From: Halomarinibacterium sp041392125
GTDB taxonomy: Bacteria > Bacteroidota > Bacteroidia > Flavobacteriales > Flavobacteriaceae
Direction: 5' to 3'
Assembly: GCA_041392125.1 (NCBI GenBank)
Contig: JAWKMR010000004.1
Coordinates: forward strand, 62,001 to 126,000
Length of the DNA: 64,000 nt
Shown: piece after piece, positions 1 to 7,545 of the stretch
Position numbering within the stretch: the first letter of the stretch is position 1
Layout of the letters: every line of letters begins with the position of its first letter
Notes under the pieces: model-generated
The model's input: the letters and a program-made list of their open reading frames with translations, nothing else
Databases searched by the model: none
Told to the model about the DNA's origin: nothing
Translations under genes and position numbers: made by a program

Positions 1-678
1 GCAGAAACTGAAGTTACTTGGGGGATGAAAGGCGAACAATCTTTTATGGAAAAAGTATTTATGGCTTTTCAAAAAGAATCTTTTGAAACAATGTTAAAAG
101 GGATGTTCAACAAGGGCTTGGATAATATGGATAGGGTCGTTCAGGAGGAAATGAAAAAATATACCATTACCGTAGAAGGAATTAAAGATTACGGTGGCGG
201 TTATTATATGTTTACTACAGCAGCTAGTAAAATTTCAGAAATAGGAGAAAAAATGGGAGCCATGCTGGGGAAGGTAAGCGGGTTTATGACACAAAATAAC
301 ATTCAGCCTACAGGGATGCCTTTCACCATCTATAATGAATGGGATACCATAAACGGAACAACCATATTTTCGACTGCCCTTCCCGTAGCTGAAAAAATAG
401 TAGTTACCGAAGGAGATGTGCTTTGTGGTTTTATGGAGCCACTTTCTGCACTTAAAGTAGTTCTGAAAGGAAATTACGCCAACCTTGCAGAGGCTTACAA
501 AGCCGGCGAGGATTATATTACCATTCATAAATTAGTAAAAGATCCGGCTCATAAAATGTTTGAAGTATATACCAACGATCCGGGCGAGGTTCCCAATCCG
601 GCACAGTGGGAGACCCACATTTATATTCCGGTATTTAAAGATTTACGGGTAGATAATACCCTTATTGAAGCGCAATAG
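1..678 (+). CDS. SRPBCC family protein with GyrI-like effector-binding domain (5' truncated)
   Basis: The frame is open from base 1, so the true start lies before the window and the ATG at 25 is internal. The visible N-terminus (TEVTWGMKG) looks like the last strand of a polyketide-cyclase/SRPBCC domain followed by its long closing helix. From about base 160 to the end the protein resembles a GyrI-like or AraC effector-binding domain (GMPFTIYNEWD and the closing HIYIPVF strand). This two-domain arrangement is common in Bacteroidota and probably binds a small hydrophobic ligand, but no ligand is known. crcB begins 3 bp after its stop, so the two are probably co-transcribed. Confidence 0.8.
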   Translation, partial: AETEVTWGMKGEQSFMEKVFMAFQKESFETMLKGMFNKGLDNMDRVVQEEMKKYTITVEGIKDYGGGYYMFTTAASKISEIGEKMGAMLGKVSGFMTQNNIQPTGMPFTIYNEWDTINGTTIFSTALPVAEKIVVTEGDVLCGFMEPLSALKVVLKGNYANLAEAYKAGEDYITIHKLVKDPAHKMFEVYTNDPGEVPNPAQWETHIYIPVFKDLRVDNTLIEAQ

Positions 679-681
679 TCT

Positions 682-1053
682 ATGAAGCAACTTCTTTTGG
701 TATTTTTAGGGGGTGGCGCAGGAAGTGTATTGCGTTTTATCTTCGGAAAATTTTTAAATAATCCACAAACGGGAATTCCGTTAGGCACCTTTGCAGCAAA
801 TATTTTAGGAAGTTTGCTTATTGGTCTTATTTTGGGCTGGGCGGCCAAAAACGAAAGTATTTCGCAGCACACACTGCTTCTTTTAGCGACCGGTTTTTGT
901 GGCGGATTTACTACTTTTTCCACCTTTGCTTACGAAAATCATGTATTTCTTAAAAACGGCGACTTTGGCATTTTTGCCATGTATACCTTAGCCAGTTTTG
1001 TAGTTGGTTTTCTGGCTGTCTTTTTGGGAATTTGGCTGGTGAAACTATTTTAA
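682..1053 (+). CDS. crcB: Fluoride ion channel CrcB/Fluc
   Basis: A 123-residue integral membrane protein of the usual Fluc size with four hydrophobic segments. It carries the family signatures GGGAGSVLRF near the N-terminus, GTFAANILGS in the second helix, and GFCGGFTTFSTF, which contains the TTFST motif lining the ion path. Fluc proteins form antiparallel dimers in the inner membrane that export F- and protect the cell from fluoride. I see no fluoride riboswitch upstream because the gene follows the SRPBCC gene by 3 bp. Its stop codon shares a TTAA with the stop of the convergent DUF1684 gene. Confidence 0.95.
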   Translation: MKQLLLVFLGGGAGSVLRFIFGKFLNNPQTGIPLGTFAANILGSLLIGLILGWAAKNESISQHTLLLLATGFCGGFTTFSTFAYENHVFLKNGDFGIFAMYTLASFVVGFLAVFLGIWLVKLF

Positions 1054-1661
1054 TGTTCCCCAAAGTCCTTCACTCCGGCTTCTATTCGTACTTGTAAATC
1101 GTTTTCCTTTGGCGGAATAGGACACGAGTACTTATGATTGTAGGCACAATAGGGGTTATACGATTTGTTGAAATCTAATATAATAGTCCTTCCTTCAGGA
1201 ATGGTGACATCCATAAAACGACCTCCGCCGTACGACCCGTCACCACTGGTAAGATCGGTAAAGGGCAAAAACAATTGATTTCCGTATTTTTCCGGATTGC
1301 CGTAAGAGTTGGTGCTTTTATAGAGTATTAACTCCAAAGCTTTGCCGTCTATTTCAAACTGTGCTTCTCCATATTTTACATATTCCGGCAACCGATTGGT
1401 GGTGGTTTTCATCAAGAAAGGTTTTTCGTTGGGTGTTCTAACAAAATTGGCTTCCACCCGATACTTTACATCAATAGGGTAAAACTCCAAAGCCGTAAAA
1501 TGCGCCAAATCTTTTTCGGTTAAGGGAGAAGTTTCCGGATTGGCAAATTCTTCATTTTGTTGTGCTTGGTAGGCTTCAATTTCTGAAATAATGGCTGTAT
1601 CATTTTGAGCAATCACCGAAAATGCTAACGTCCATAATACGGCATTTAGGAGTATTTTCAT
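1050..1661 (-). CDS. DUF1684 domain-containing exported protein
   Basis: A 203-residue protein with a short hydrophobic N-terminal stretch (ILLNAVLWTLAFSVIAQ) that looks like a signal peptide. The C-terminal half has the hallmarks of DUF1684: GGGRFMDVTIPEG, then FNKSYNPYCAYN and CPIPPKENDLQVRI. The biochemical role of DUF1684 is unknown. It is transcribed divergently from the FISUMP lipoprotein and ends convergently with crcB, sharing four bases. Confidence 0.9.
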   Translation of the reverse strand: MKILLNAVLWTLAFSVIAQNDTAIISEIEAYQAQQNEEFANPETSPLTEKDLAHFTALEFYPIDVKYRVEANFVRTPNEKPFLMKTTTNRLPEYVKYGEAQFEIDGKALELILYKSTNSYGNPEKYGNQLFLPFTDLTSGDGSYGGGRFMDVTIPEGRTIILDFNKSYNPYCAYNHKYSCPIPPKENDLQVRIEAGVKDFGEH

Positions 1662-1746
1662 TTTAATATTTTTAACAGAAAGAATGATTTATAACTTATT
1701 TACTATATTTAGATTCAACTAAACTAACCAAAATTAGTAACTTCAC

Positions 1747-3222
1747 ATGAAATTTCAATTCGCTTTACGTAAAAGTTTCCTGATTCTTCTAGGGTTCTCT
1801 TTATTCCTATTTTCAAGTTGTGAAAAAGATTCGCAATCTGACGATCCAATTATTAATGATCCTGCCGATGAAGATCCGGCGAATACTTCCGGTAGGTTTT
1901 CAGGGCATTTAACCTGTACTATTACCGGTATTCCGTCTGACGTAGGTTTAAGTAGTTACTATTCAAAATACATTAACTGCTCCGGAATTCCCGTTATAGG
2001 CGCTGCCGATGTTCCCGATGAAGCCATTCAGATAGCCAGTGAAACGATAGCCTTTATGCTTGAAGGTCTGGGAAGTGTCCGAAGTAAATTAATTAGTGAT
2101 GGTAATTATGTGGCATTATATCCTGAAGGTGGAAGTATTAGCCAACTCCCTGAAAATTTCTTAACCGGAACAAATAATACGGGAAATTATACTTGGAATC
2201 AAAATGGTTTAAAAGCAGTAGCTTCAGACACCGCAAGTTTATTATGTTATCCAGAAGTAGGATATGGACATACATTAGTTCACGAAATGGCACATATGAT
2301 TCATATTGGTGCTCTTAGATTAATTAATTCCGGGTTCCAATCACAATTGGTGAGTACTTTCAATACAGCCACTGCTGCCGGAAAATGGAATAACACTTAC
2401 GCAAGAACCAATGAAAATGAATACCTCGCCGAAGCAGTAACCATTTGGTATGGAGTTAATTACATTGGCCCTGAAGGAGGTGATGGCGATAGAAATAATA
2501 TTGGTACCCGGACGCAATTACAAAATTATGATTCTGGAATTTTCAATTTAATTAATAGCAATTTCAATTCCCTTACCGATATTCCCGGCTGTAGAAAGCC
2601 GGTCATTTCAGGAACCACGGCAAACTGCCCCGATACCGTTACCGATATTGATGGCAATGTTTATGAAGTAGTAAACGTAGGCCCCATGTGTTGGTTAAAA
2701 GAGAACTTACGGGCTTCCCGATACAATGATGGAACTCCTATTCCAAATATAACCAATGATATTGAATGGCAAAATACAACTACAGGAGCATGGTCTAATT
2801 ATGACAATAACCCCTCTAACGATGCTATTTACGGAAAGTTATACAACGGATATGTATTATCTAATTCAGCCAATATCTGTCCTAAAGGGTGGCGAGTTCC
2901 TACTATTCAAGAATTACAGGATTTAGTGAATTATGCCGGCGGAGATTACGTCTCTCCATCATTAAGAAGCCCGGATTTATGGAATCCTCCCGGAATACCG
3001 GCTACCAATTCTAGTGGCTTTTCGGCATTGCCTAGTGGGGTACGAAATCCGGAAGGTTGGTTTCAAGAAGGAGAACGAAGAACTAATTTCGGCTCAAGTT
3101 CTCATCCTACCCAAGATACAGGTAAAATGTACTCTAAAGCCCTATTTGCCGATCAAGAACGTGTCTATACCGAGACAACACTAAAAACGATTGGGGTTCC
3201 TTGCAGATGTATAAAAGAGTAA
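1747..3222 (+). CDS. Lipoprotein with HExxH metalloprotease-like region and C-terminal FISUMP domain
   Basis: A 491-residue protein. The N-terminus is a lipoprotein signal peptide with the lipobox cysteine at residue 25 (LFLFSSC), then an Asp/Pro-rich linker. Residues about 50-290 carry HEMAH (179-183), followed by an acidic helix (NENEYLAEAVTIWYG) that could supply the third zinc ligand, so this half looks like a zinc metallopeptidase. From about residue 295 the sequence matches the Fibrobacter succinogenes major paralogous (FISUMP) domain: DIDGNVYEVVNVG, CWLKENLRAS, ICPKGWRVPT, and a closing CRC. FISUMP domains are extracellular and lectin-like in fold. Probably a surface-anchored protease with an adhesive domain; the substrate is unknown. 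Confidence 0.75.
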   Translation: MKFQFALRKSFLILLGFSLFLFSSCEKDSQSDDPIINDPADEDPANTSGRFSGHLTCTITGIPSDVGLSSYYSKYINCSGIPVIGAADVPDEAIQIASETIAFMLEGLGSVRSKLISDGNYVALYPEGGSISQLPENFLTGTNNTGNYTWNQNGLKAVASDTASLLCYPEVGYGHTLVHEMAHMIHIGALRLINSGFQSQLVSTFNTATAAGKWNNTYARTNENEYLAEAVTIWYGVNYIGPEGGDGDRNNIGTRTQLQNYDSGIFNLINSNFNSLTDIPGCRKPVISGTTANCPDTVTDIDGNVYEVVNVGPMCWLKENLRASRYNDGTPIPNITNDIEWQNTTTGAWSNYDNNPSNDAIYGKLYNGYVLSNSANICPKGWRVPTIQELQDLVNYAGGDYVSPSLRSPDLWNPPGIPATNSSGFSALPSGVRNPEGWFQEGERRTNFGSSSHPTQDTGKMYSKALFADQERVYTETTLKTIGVPCRCIKE

Positions 3223-3242
3223 CAACCAACGATTTTTTTTAC

Positions 3243-3250
3243 TACATTTG
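3243..3250 (+). promoter_or_regulatory. Candidate -7 promoter box (TACATTTG) for the MFS leader
   Basis: TACATTTG fits the Bacteroidota -7 consensus TAnnTTTG. It lies between the end of the FISUMP gene and a short leader ORF, so the MFS transcript would begin just before the leader ORF. No convincing -33 TTG was found at the usual spacing. Confidence 0.5.
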
Positions 3251-3259
3251 AATTTCAAA

Positions 3260-3340
3260 ATGAAAATAATGAAAAATACATACATCATCCTTATTGTCAC
3301 TCAAGTTTGTAGAAACTTGAAGCGGGAAGGTATGTATTGA
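3260..3340 (+). CDS. Putative leader peptide (branched-chain-residue rich)
   Basis: A 26-codon ORF, or 23 codons from the in-frame ATG at 3269, lies between a candidate promoter and a strong terminator. It contains five consecutive branched-chain residues, Ile-Ile-Leu-Ile-Val, soon after the start. A 7-bp hairpin (3302-3319) overlaps its middle. The segment GCGGGA (3322-3327) could pair with the left arm of the downstream terminator. This resembles ribosome-mediated attenuation as known for ilv operons in other bacteria. I infer control of the following MFS gene by branched-chain amino acid supply; nothing in the sequence proves translation. Confidence 0.45.
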   Translation: MKIMKNTYIILIVTQVCRNLKREGMY

Positions 3341-3370
3341 TAACAGCATAACACAAATCAATAACCCAAA

Positions 3371-3400
3371 CGTCCCGCAGTATTGCGGGACGTTTTTATT
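3371..3400 (+). terminator. Rho-independent terminator/attenuator upstream of MFS gene
   Basis: A perfect 9-bp GC-rich stem, CGTCCCGCA (3371-3379) and TGCGGGACG (3384-3392), with a GTAT loop and a T-rich tail. It lies after the putative leader ORF and only 17 bases before the MFS start. It could simply terminate the FISUMP transcript, but the leader ORF and its own promoter favour an attenuator. Confidence 0.75.
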
Positions 3401-3416
3401 TTTATAGAAACCCAAC

Positions 3417-4640
3417 ATGAAAAAACTGTACCACCATTATATTGAAAACTTCAAGGGCCTTTCCAGGGAAATCTGGCTGCTATCGTTGGTTACGTTTATT
3501 AACCGTGCGGGAGCCATGGTGATTCCTTTCCTTTCGTTGTATTTGGTTAACGAAAAAGAGTTTACACTACCGCAAGTAGGGATTATCATGACTTGCTTTG
3601 GGGTAGGTTCTTTTATAGGTGCATGGCTAGGTGGAAAATTAACCGATGCTATTGGTTTTTATAAAGTTATTGTCCTAAGTCTTTTTTTTGGCGGCTTAGG
3701 CTTTATTAGCCTGCAGTGGTTAGATTCTTTCTACGGAATTTGCATGGGCGTTTTCGGGTTAATTTTAATCGCCGATTCGTACCGTCCGGCCATTTTTGTA
3801 GCCTGCGATGCTTATTGCAAACCGGGAAATCTTACACGGGGTATTGCCCTGATTCGCTTGGCAATCAACCTTGGATTTTCCATAGGACCACTTATAGGAG
3901 GACTTATTATTGCCCGTATTAGTTACGATTCCCTTTTTTGGATAGACGGGCTTACATGTATTACGGCTTCCGTTTTACTCTTTAATGTTTTAAAGCCCAA
4001 AAAGCGAAAAATTGATGAAACCAAGGAAGTTGTTTCCAAAGAAGGTGTTTCGCCTTTTAAAAACAGTTTGTATTTATTATTAATTACCATCATGGTTTTT
4101 AACGGAATGTTATTTGTACTGTATTTTTCAGTAATGCCTTTGTATTATGAAAAGGCCCATTTTCTCACTCCAGACCTTATTGGTTTGTTGTTGTTTATTA
4201 ATGGTGCCATGATTGTTATTTTTGAAATGCCCTTAGTAGGCTGGCTGGAACGGATTAACATTTCCAAAACTATGGCTACCTTTATTGGGGTGGTGTTTCT
4301 GGCACTTAGTTTTATTGTGTTAAATATCACAACTTGGTCGGGTATTTTGGTCATTGGGATGATTTTTATGACCCTGGGTGAAATGATAGGTTCTCCTTTT
4401 TCAAACGCACTGGCTATTTCTATGGCGCCCAAAGGACGAAAAGGGAGTTATATGGGACTCTATAGTATGAGTTGGTCTTTTGCCCACATTATAGGCCATA
4501 ATATGGGAATGAACTTAGTAGATACTCTGGGTTTTGAGACCACTTGGTACTTATTTTTTGTAATCCTCAGCGGAGTGGCGCTGTTGACCCTTTGGTTGTT
4601 GAAACTATTAAAAAAGTCTGAAACTATCACTACCTATTAA
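3417..4640 (+). CDS. MFS transporter (probable exporter)
   Basis: A 407-residue protein with about 12 hydrophobic segments, the normal size for the major facilitator superfamily. The loop between helices 2 and 3 carries GGKLTDAIGFYKV, a version of MFS motif A (GxLaDrxGrk), and a related loop recurs in the second half. Nothing identifies the substrate directly. The putative branched-chain leader peptide and attenuator upstream, and the convergent Lrp/AsnC gene sharing its stop, suggest an amino acid or related metabolite exporter; that is inference. Confidence 0.85.
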   Translation: MKKLYHHYIENFKGLSREIWLLSLVTFINRAGAMVIPFLSLYLVNEKEFTLPQVGIIMTCFGVGSFIGAWLGGKLTDAIGFYKVIVLSLFFGGLGFISLQWLDSFYGICMGVFGLILIADSYRPAIFVACDAYCKPGNLTRGIALIRLAINLGFSIGPLIGGLIIARISYDSLFWIDGLTCITASVLLFNVLKPKKRKIDETKEVVSKEGVSPFKNSLYLLLITIMVFNGMLFVLYFSVMPLYYEKAHFLTPDLIGLLLFINGAMIVIFEMPLVGWLERINISKTMATFIGVVFLALSFIVLNITTWSGILVIGMIFMTLGEMIGSPFSNALAISMAPKGRKGSYMGLYSMSWSFAHIIGHNMGMNLVDTLGFETTWYLFFVILSGVALLTLWLLKLLKKSETITTY

Positions 4641-5077
4641 ACCGGTTTTACCTCGTTGTTTTCCACCACGTGGGAAAGCACAATTTGGGTTTTGGTTTCG
4701 CCGTAGGTAATGAGTTGGTCGATAAAGCTCTCCAAGTGCTTTTGGTTTTTTAAGACCACTTCCATAACAATGTTTTCATTGCCTGTAATACGGTAACAGT
4801 TAATGACCTCGTCGTAGGTTTTTACGTGCGATAGGAAGGGTTTTAATTTCCCCATAAAGGCACGTAAGGTGATGATAGCTTGTAACTGATACCCACACTC
4901 AAAGGGAGAAATATTGGCGTAATACCCCTTAATGATCCCGGCATCTTCCATCTTTTTAATTCGCTCATTCACTGCCGGTGAGGTGATGCCTACCTGGCGA
5001 CCTATTTCTGCATTGGACTGACGAGCGTTCGTTTGTAAACACTTGAGTATTTTGCGGTTAAGGGGGTCATGTTTCAT
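4637..5077 (-). CDS. Lrp/AsnC family transcriptional regulator
   Basis: A 146-residue protein with the standard Lrp layout. The N-terminal winged helix-turn-helix starts LNRKILKCLQTNARQSNAEI and continues through VGITSPAVNERIKKMEDAGI. The C-terminal ligand-binding (RAM) domain contains ITGNENIVMEVVLK. Lrp-type proteins form octamers or dimers that sense amino acids and regulate nearby metabolism or transport genes. Its stop overlaps that of the MFS gene by TTAA. A perfect 10-bp inverted repeat upstream (5108-5141) could be its own operator. Confidence 0.95.
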   Translation of the reverse strand: MKHDPLNRKILKCLQTNARQSNAEIGRQVGITSPAVNERIKKMEDAGIIKGYYANISPFECGYQLQAIITLRAFMGKLKPFLSHVKTYDEVINCYRITGNENIVMEVVLKNQKHLESFIDQLITYGETKTQIVLSHVVENNEVKPV

Positions 5078-5107
5078 TTCATAGAAAATTTAACGCTAAA
5101 TATAATA

Positions 5108-5141
5108 ATTTTAAAGTAAAATATAGTTTAAACTTTAAAAT
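5108..5141. promoter_or_regulatory. Candidate Lrp-type operator (10-bp inverted repeat)
   Basis: ATTTTAAAGT (5108-5117) and ACTTTAAAAT (5132-5141) are perfect inverted copies 14 bases apart, with AGTTTAAACT (5125-5134) overlapping the right arm. The site lies 31 bases upstream of the lrp-like start, in the divergent gap with the gene at 5207. The placement suits autoregulation; binding is inferred. Confidence 0.45.
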
Positions 5142-5168
5142 CGAAAGATAGAATGAATGATTTGTTGG

Positions 5169-5176
5169 TAAATTTG
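5169..5176 (+). promoter_or_regulatory. Candidate -7 box (TAAATTTG)
   Basis: TAAATTTG matches TAnnTTTG 30 bases upstream of the ATG at 5207. No clear -33 element accompanies it. Confidence 0.4.
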
Positions 5177-5206
5177 GGTGACTTTGAAAAAAAGCATTGC
5201 TAATTT

Positions 5207-5602
5207 ATGTACTATCCAGGGCCCCATCCTTATTCCTACTCGCCTTTGTATCAAAAGGCATTAGACATCTTTCGTATTTCGCGAAGCATCTCCCATTACT
5301 TTGTGGATGACCTTTGTCATTTACAAGCCAACGGGAAAGAAGACCCAAATGTATACTTTTCCGGGGATATCGTGCAACAATCTATCTCCTTAGCGCCGGA
5401 AATTTTAAAAGCCGAAAGCCAGACCTTTTCAGAAGAAAAACACAAATACGCGGCCTCGGTAAACCGTTTAACCAATCTTCTTTACAAAAACTGTGAGCGT
5501 CTGGAAAACACCCACAGCAATGGTAAAGACTATATGCCTATTTTACGTAGAGAGTTAAAACTCTTCCGAAAACTGCAACGCACCTGGATGTTAACGTTGT
5601 AA
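5207..5602 (+). CDS. Hypothetical protein, helical, 131 aa
   Basis: A soluble protein of 131 residues that I cannot assign to a family. It begins with an aromatic/proline segment (MYYPGPHPYSYSPLYQ) and is otherwise predicted mostly helical and charged, with a basic C-terminus (LRRELKLFRKLQRTWM). There is no signal peptide or membrane segment. It has its own candidate -7 box and is divergent from the Lrp-family gene, so it may share that operator region. Function unknown. Confidence 0.7.
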   Translation: MYYPGPHPYSYSPLYQKALDIFRISRSISHYFVDDLCHLQANGKEDPNVYFSGDIVQQSISLAPEILKAESQTFSEEKHKYAASVNRLTNLLYKNCERLENTHSNGKDYMPILRRELKLFRKLQRTWMLTL

Positions 5603-5610
5603 TACGCTTC

Positions 5611-5751
5611 TTATTTTTTTAGGGAAGGTTTCGCTGGGGTAACAATTACCGCCTCACTGAGATAATATTGCTCACTCTTTACGGTGTATAACAACCAGTC
5701 CAAGTAGCTTTTGGAACGTCGTTCAAATTGATAGTGTAAAGTGGCTCCCAT
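5611..5751 (-). CDS. Possible small protein, 46 aa
   Basis: An ORF of 46 codons runs from an ATG at 5751 to TAA at 5611, bounded upstream by an in-frame stop. The composition is protein-like: HYQFERRSKSYLDWLLYTVK, then SEQYYLSEAVIV, with few rare codons. It sits in an otherwise empty 240-base gap between two hypothetical genes. I do not recognise it. It may be a real small cytosolic protein or a decayed remnant. Confidence 0.35.
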   Translation of the reverse strand: MGATLHYQFERRSKSYLDWLLYTVKSEQYYLSEAVIVTPAKPSLKK

Positions 5752-5842
5752 AACAAATTGTTTTAAGGGTTACTACATCCTTAATTACATAAAATGTGCC
5801 AAAACGGGAGTTGGTAGTATTGGTGGGGGTTGGGAAAGGATT

Positions 5843-6217
5843 TTACGTTGATTTTGTATTGAATGCGAAAACTATAATTATCAAAATTAGGGGTATGGAG
5901 TTTAATAACGGACTTTCAATCTGTCTATTACCAAGGAGATATTCATACCAATGAATAGAGGCAAATAACAAAAAGAAAAGAATGAAAAAGTAGTTCAGTT
6001 TCTGCACCTTTTTCGGATTTAAAGCTGACCAAATCAACAGAAAGCCAATAGGAAGGATTGCCGCTCCCAGTTCCATGGTGGTATGAATTAAATCTTGCGC
6101 TATCTGTTCATTAGTGGCTGTAGCATTTTGTTTTGGGTTTATTAGGCCAATACTTCCACCAATAGAAAACAGCAAGCCGAGTATTCCATAAACAATAGAT
6201 TTGAATTTTACACGCAT
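5843..6217 (-). CDS. Hypothetical membrane protein, 124 aa
   Basis: A 124-residue protein with four predicted membrane segments: IVYGILGLLFSIGGSIGLI at the N-terminus, LGAAILPIGFLLIW, YFFILFFLLFASI, and LILIIIVFAF near the end. Similar small four-helix membrane proteins are common and uncharacterised in Bacteroidota. The gene lies at the left edge of the accessory region, just before a long palindrome. No function can be assigned. Confidence 0.7.
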   Translation of the reverse strand: MRVKFKSIVYGILGLLFSIGGSIGLINPKQNATATNEQIAQDLIHTTMELGAAILPIGFLLIWSALNPKKVQKLNYFFILFFLLFASIHWYEYLLGNRQIESPLLNSIPLILIIIVFAFNTKST

Positions 6218-6230
6218 GGTTTAACTGTTA

Positions 6231-6357
6231 CCAACGGTCAAGTATAAGAGCAGTAGCGGATTTCAAGGCGATTACCTGTCCGCCACCACCAAAGTTTATT
6301 AAGTGCACAGACCTTGATTTTTCCACTACACCCGCTATTGCTCTTATACAATGTTGG
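6231..6357. repeat. Long imperfect palindrome (~127 bp), possible mobile or recombination element
   Basis: The outer arms GTATAAGAGCAGTAGCGG (6242-6259) and CCGCTATTGCTCTTATAC (6332-6349) pair in 17 of 18 positions. They are bracketed by CCAAC (6231-6235) and GTTGG (6353-6357). A nested pair TCAAGG (6263-6268) and CCTTGA (6312-6317) extends the fold. The right end runs directly into the terminal inverted repeat of the ParA cassette. It contains no ORF. It resembles a folded recombination site or a MITE-like element; no known family is assigned. Confidence 0.65.
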
Positions 6358-6367
6358 CACCAGTATT
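6353..6367 (+). repeat. Left terminal inverted repeat of ParA cassette
   Basis: GTTGGCACCAGTATT. It matches the inverted copy at 8390-8404 in 14 of 15 positions and ends immediately before the stop codon of the last cassette gene. Confidence 0.65.
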
Positions 6368-7072
6368 TCATCCATTCATTAAATTCTTTTCATCTGTTTT
6401 CAACAAATCAGTCAAAATATTCCTACTTGCTTCTGGGATTCTGTTAAAGTCTGTTTTGAAGAACAACAAGAATAATTTGTTTAAATAATAGACGTTTTTC
6501 TCAAAGTTACTTTTCCATATACCAAAGTCCTTCCGTGAAAAGCTATTTGTTTTTCGAACATCTTTTTCGCATTGAAAGAAAATTGGTGATTCTCCGTGGA
6601 TATGTTTTGAAAAGTGCTTCCAATTCTGAAAAATTGACTGAAGCAAACTCGAAACATCAACTTTAAAGAATGGGTGTTTATTTAGATATTCACTTAATTT
6701 ATCAAATTTGATTACAAAATCACCATCTTTCCATTGTTGATATTCTATAGGGTGATGTAAAAAGTATAATAGTTGAAGTGAAAGCTCAATACTACTTCTC
6801 ATATGCATATGAGCCGACCTATACTGACCAAACAACGCAAGAAAAAAAGATGAGTTAATATCTTCAAATAATTCATTCAATATTAAGTCATAGTCTTTTA
6901 TGCCAATAGTATTTAAAGAAAGTTTCCAGTTTTTAAAGACTAGTGTTGCTCTGTAAGTCTTGTACAAATCATCATCTGATATTTCACCTACCGAAGAATT
7001 CCAAAAATCTTGAAAATCTATCAAATAAAGAGGTAAGTCCTTTTTAGCACTTTGAATGACTTTGTCTTTCAT
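6368..7072 (-). CDS. Hypothetical protein of the ParA cassette (third gene), possibly HEPN-like
   Basis: About 234 residues from the ATG at 7072. I prefer this start to the ATG at 7096 because it overlaps the previous stop as ATGA, the usual form of translational coupling. It is predicted nearly all-helical. A central helix reads FGQYRSAHMHMRSSIELSLQ and contains R-x4-H, and a later segment is HFSKHIHGESPIFF. These recall HEPN-type proteins, but the match is by eye and weak. There is no signal peptide or membrane segment. It is the last gene of a tightly coupled three-gene operon and could be an effector. Function unknown. Confidence 0.65.
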   Translation of the reverse strand: MKDKVIQSAKKDLPLYLIDFQDFWNSSVGEISDDDLYKTYRATLVFKNWKLSLNTIGIKDYDLILNELFEDINSSFFLALFGQYRSAHMHMRSSIELSLQLLYFLHHPIEYQQWKDGDFVIKFDKLSEYLNKHPFFKVDVSSLLQSIFQNWKHFSKHIHGESPIFFQCEKDVRKTNSFSRKDFGIWKSNFEKNVYYLNKLFLLFFKTDFNRIPEASRNILTDLLKTDEKNLMNG

Positions 7073-7545
7073 ATGTTTCTTAAAATTTCCGCCCACTTGG
7101 CAAATGACTCAACACTTTCAATCTCTTTTTTGGACTTTTTCGAGCTTGTGTGAACTTTTTGATTTCTGATGTTAATCACAGCATTCTTTACCTTTTCCTT
7201 TAGGTCCGGGGTTTCTGCGATTCTTCCAATCACTCTCCTTATGGTTACATCTCTCGATTCCTTTTGGTCTTTAAAACCTAATGACAATTGCTCATTTGCA
7301 AAATCCACAATATCCTTTATTCGTGGAAATGCCTTCTTATCTTCCAAGAAGGATTTAATAATTGCTAATTTTTCTTCAAAGCTCAGATTTTGACCAAACC
7401 TAGACTGTTCAAGTTTATGTAATTTTTGGAATGTTTTAAGGTTCTTGATAAACAACCGTAATGAGGATGTGTCTAACCCCTTTTTTTCAAACGAAGCCAA
7501 ATCTTTCATCATTGACTCCAAATACTCTATATAATTCTCAAACAT
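7069..7545 (-). CDS. Hypothetical helical protein of the ParA cassette (second gene)
   Basis: A 158-residue protein, predicted mostly alpha-helical and highly charged, with a Lys-rich stretch near the C-terminus (VHTSSKKSKKEIESVESF). I recognise no domain. Its start overlaps the parA-like stop by 8 bases and its stop overlaps the next start by 4 bases, so the three genes are almost certainly co-translated. By position it could be the DNA-binding or adaptor partner that a ParA ATPase normally needs, since no ParB homologue is present, but that is inference. Confidence 0.65.
   Translation of the reverse strand: MFENYIEYLESMMKDLASFEKKGLDTSSLRLFIKNLKTFQKLHKLEQSRFGQNLSFEEKLAIIKSFLEDKKAFPRIKDIVDFANEQLSLGFKDQKESRDVTIRRVIGRIAETPDLKEKVKNAVINIRNQKVHTSSKKSKKEIESVESFAKWAEILRNI

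Noticed and set aside
621..700. Fluoride riboswitch upstream of crcB
   Set aside because: crcB starts 3 bases after the preceding coding sequence, and no riboswitch-like pseudoknot could be recognised there.
6231..6362. Classical integron attC site
   Set aside because: The ends do not fit the RYYYAAC/GTTRRRY core consensus and no integrase is in the window, so only a general folded-element description is kept.
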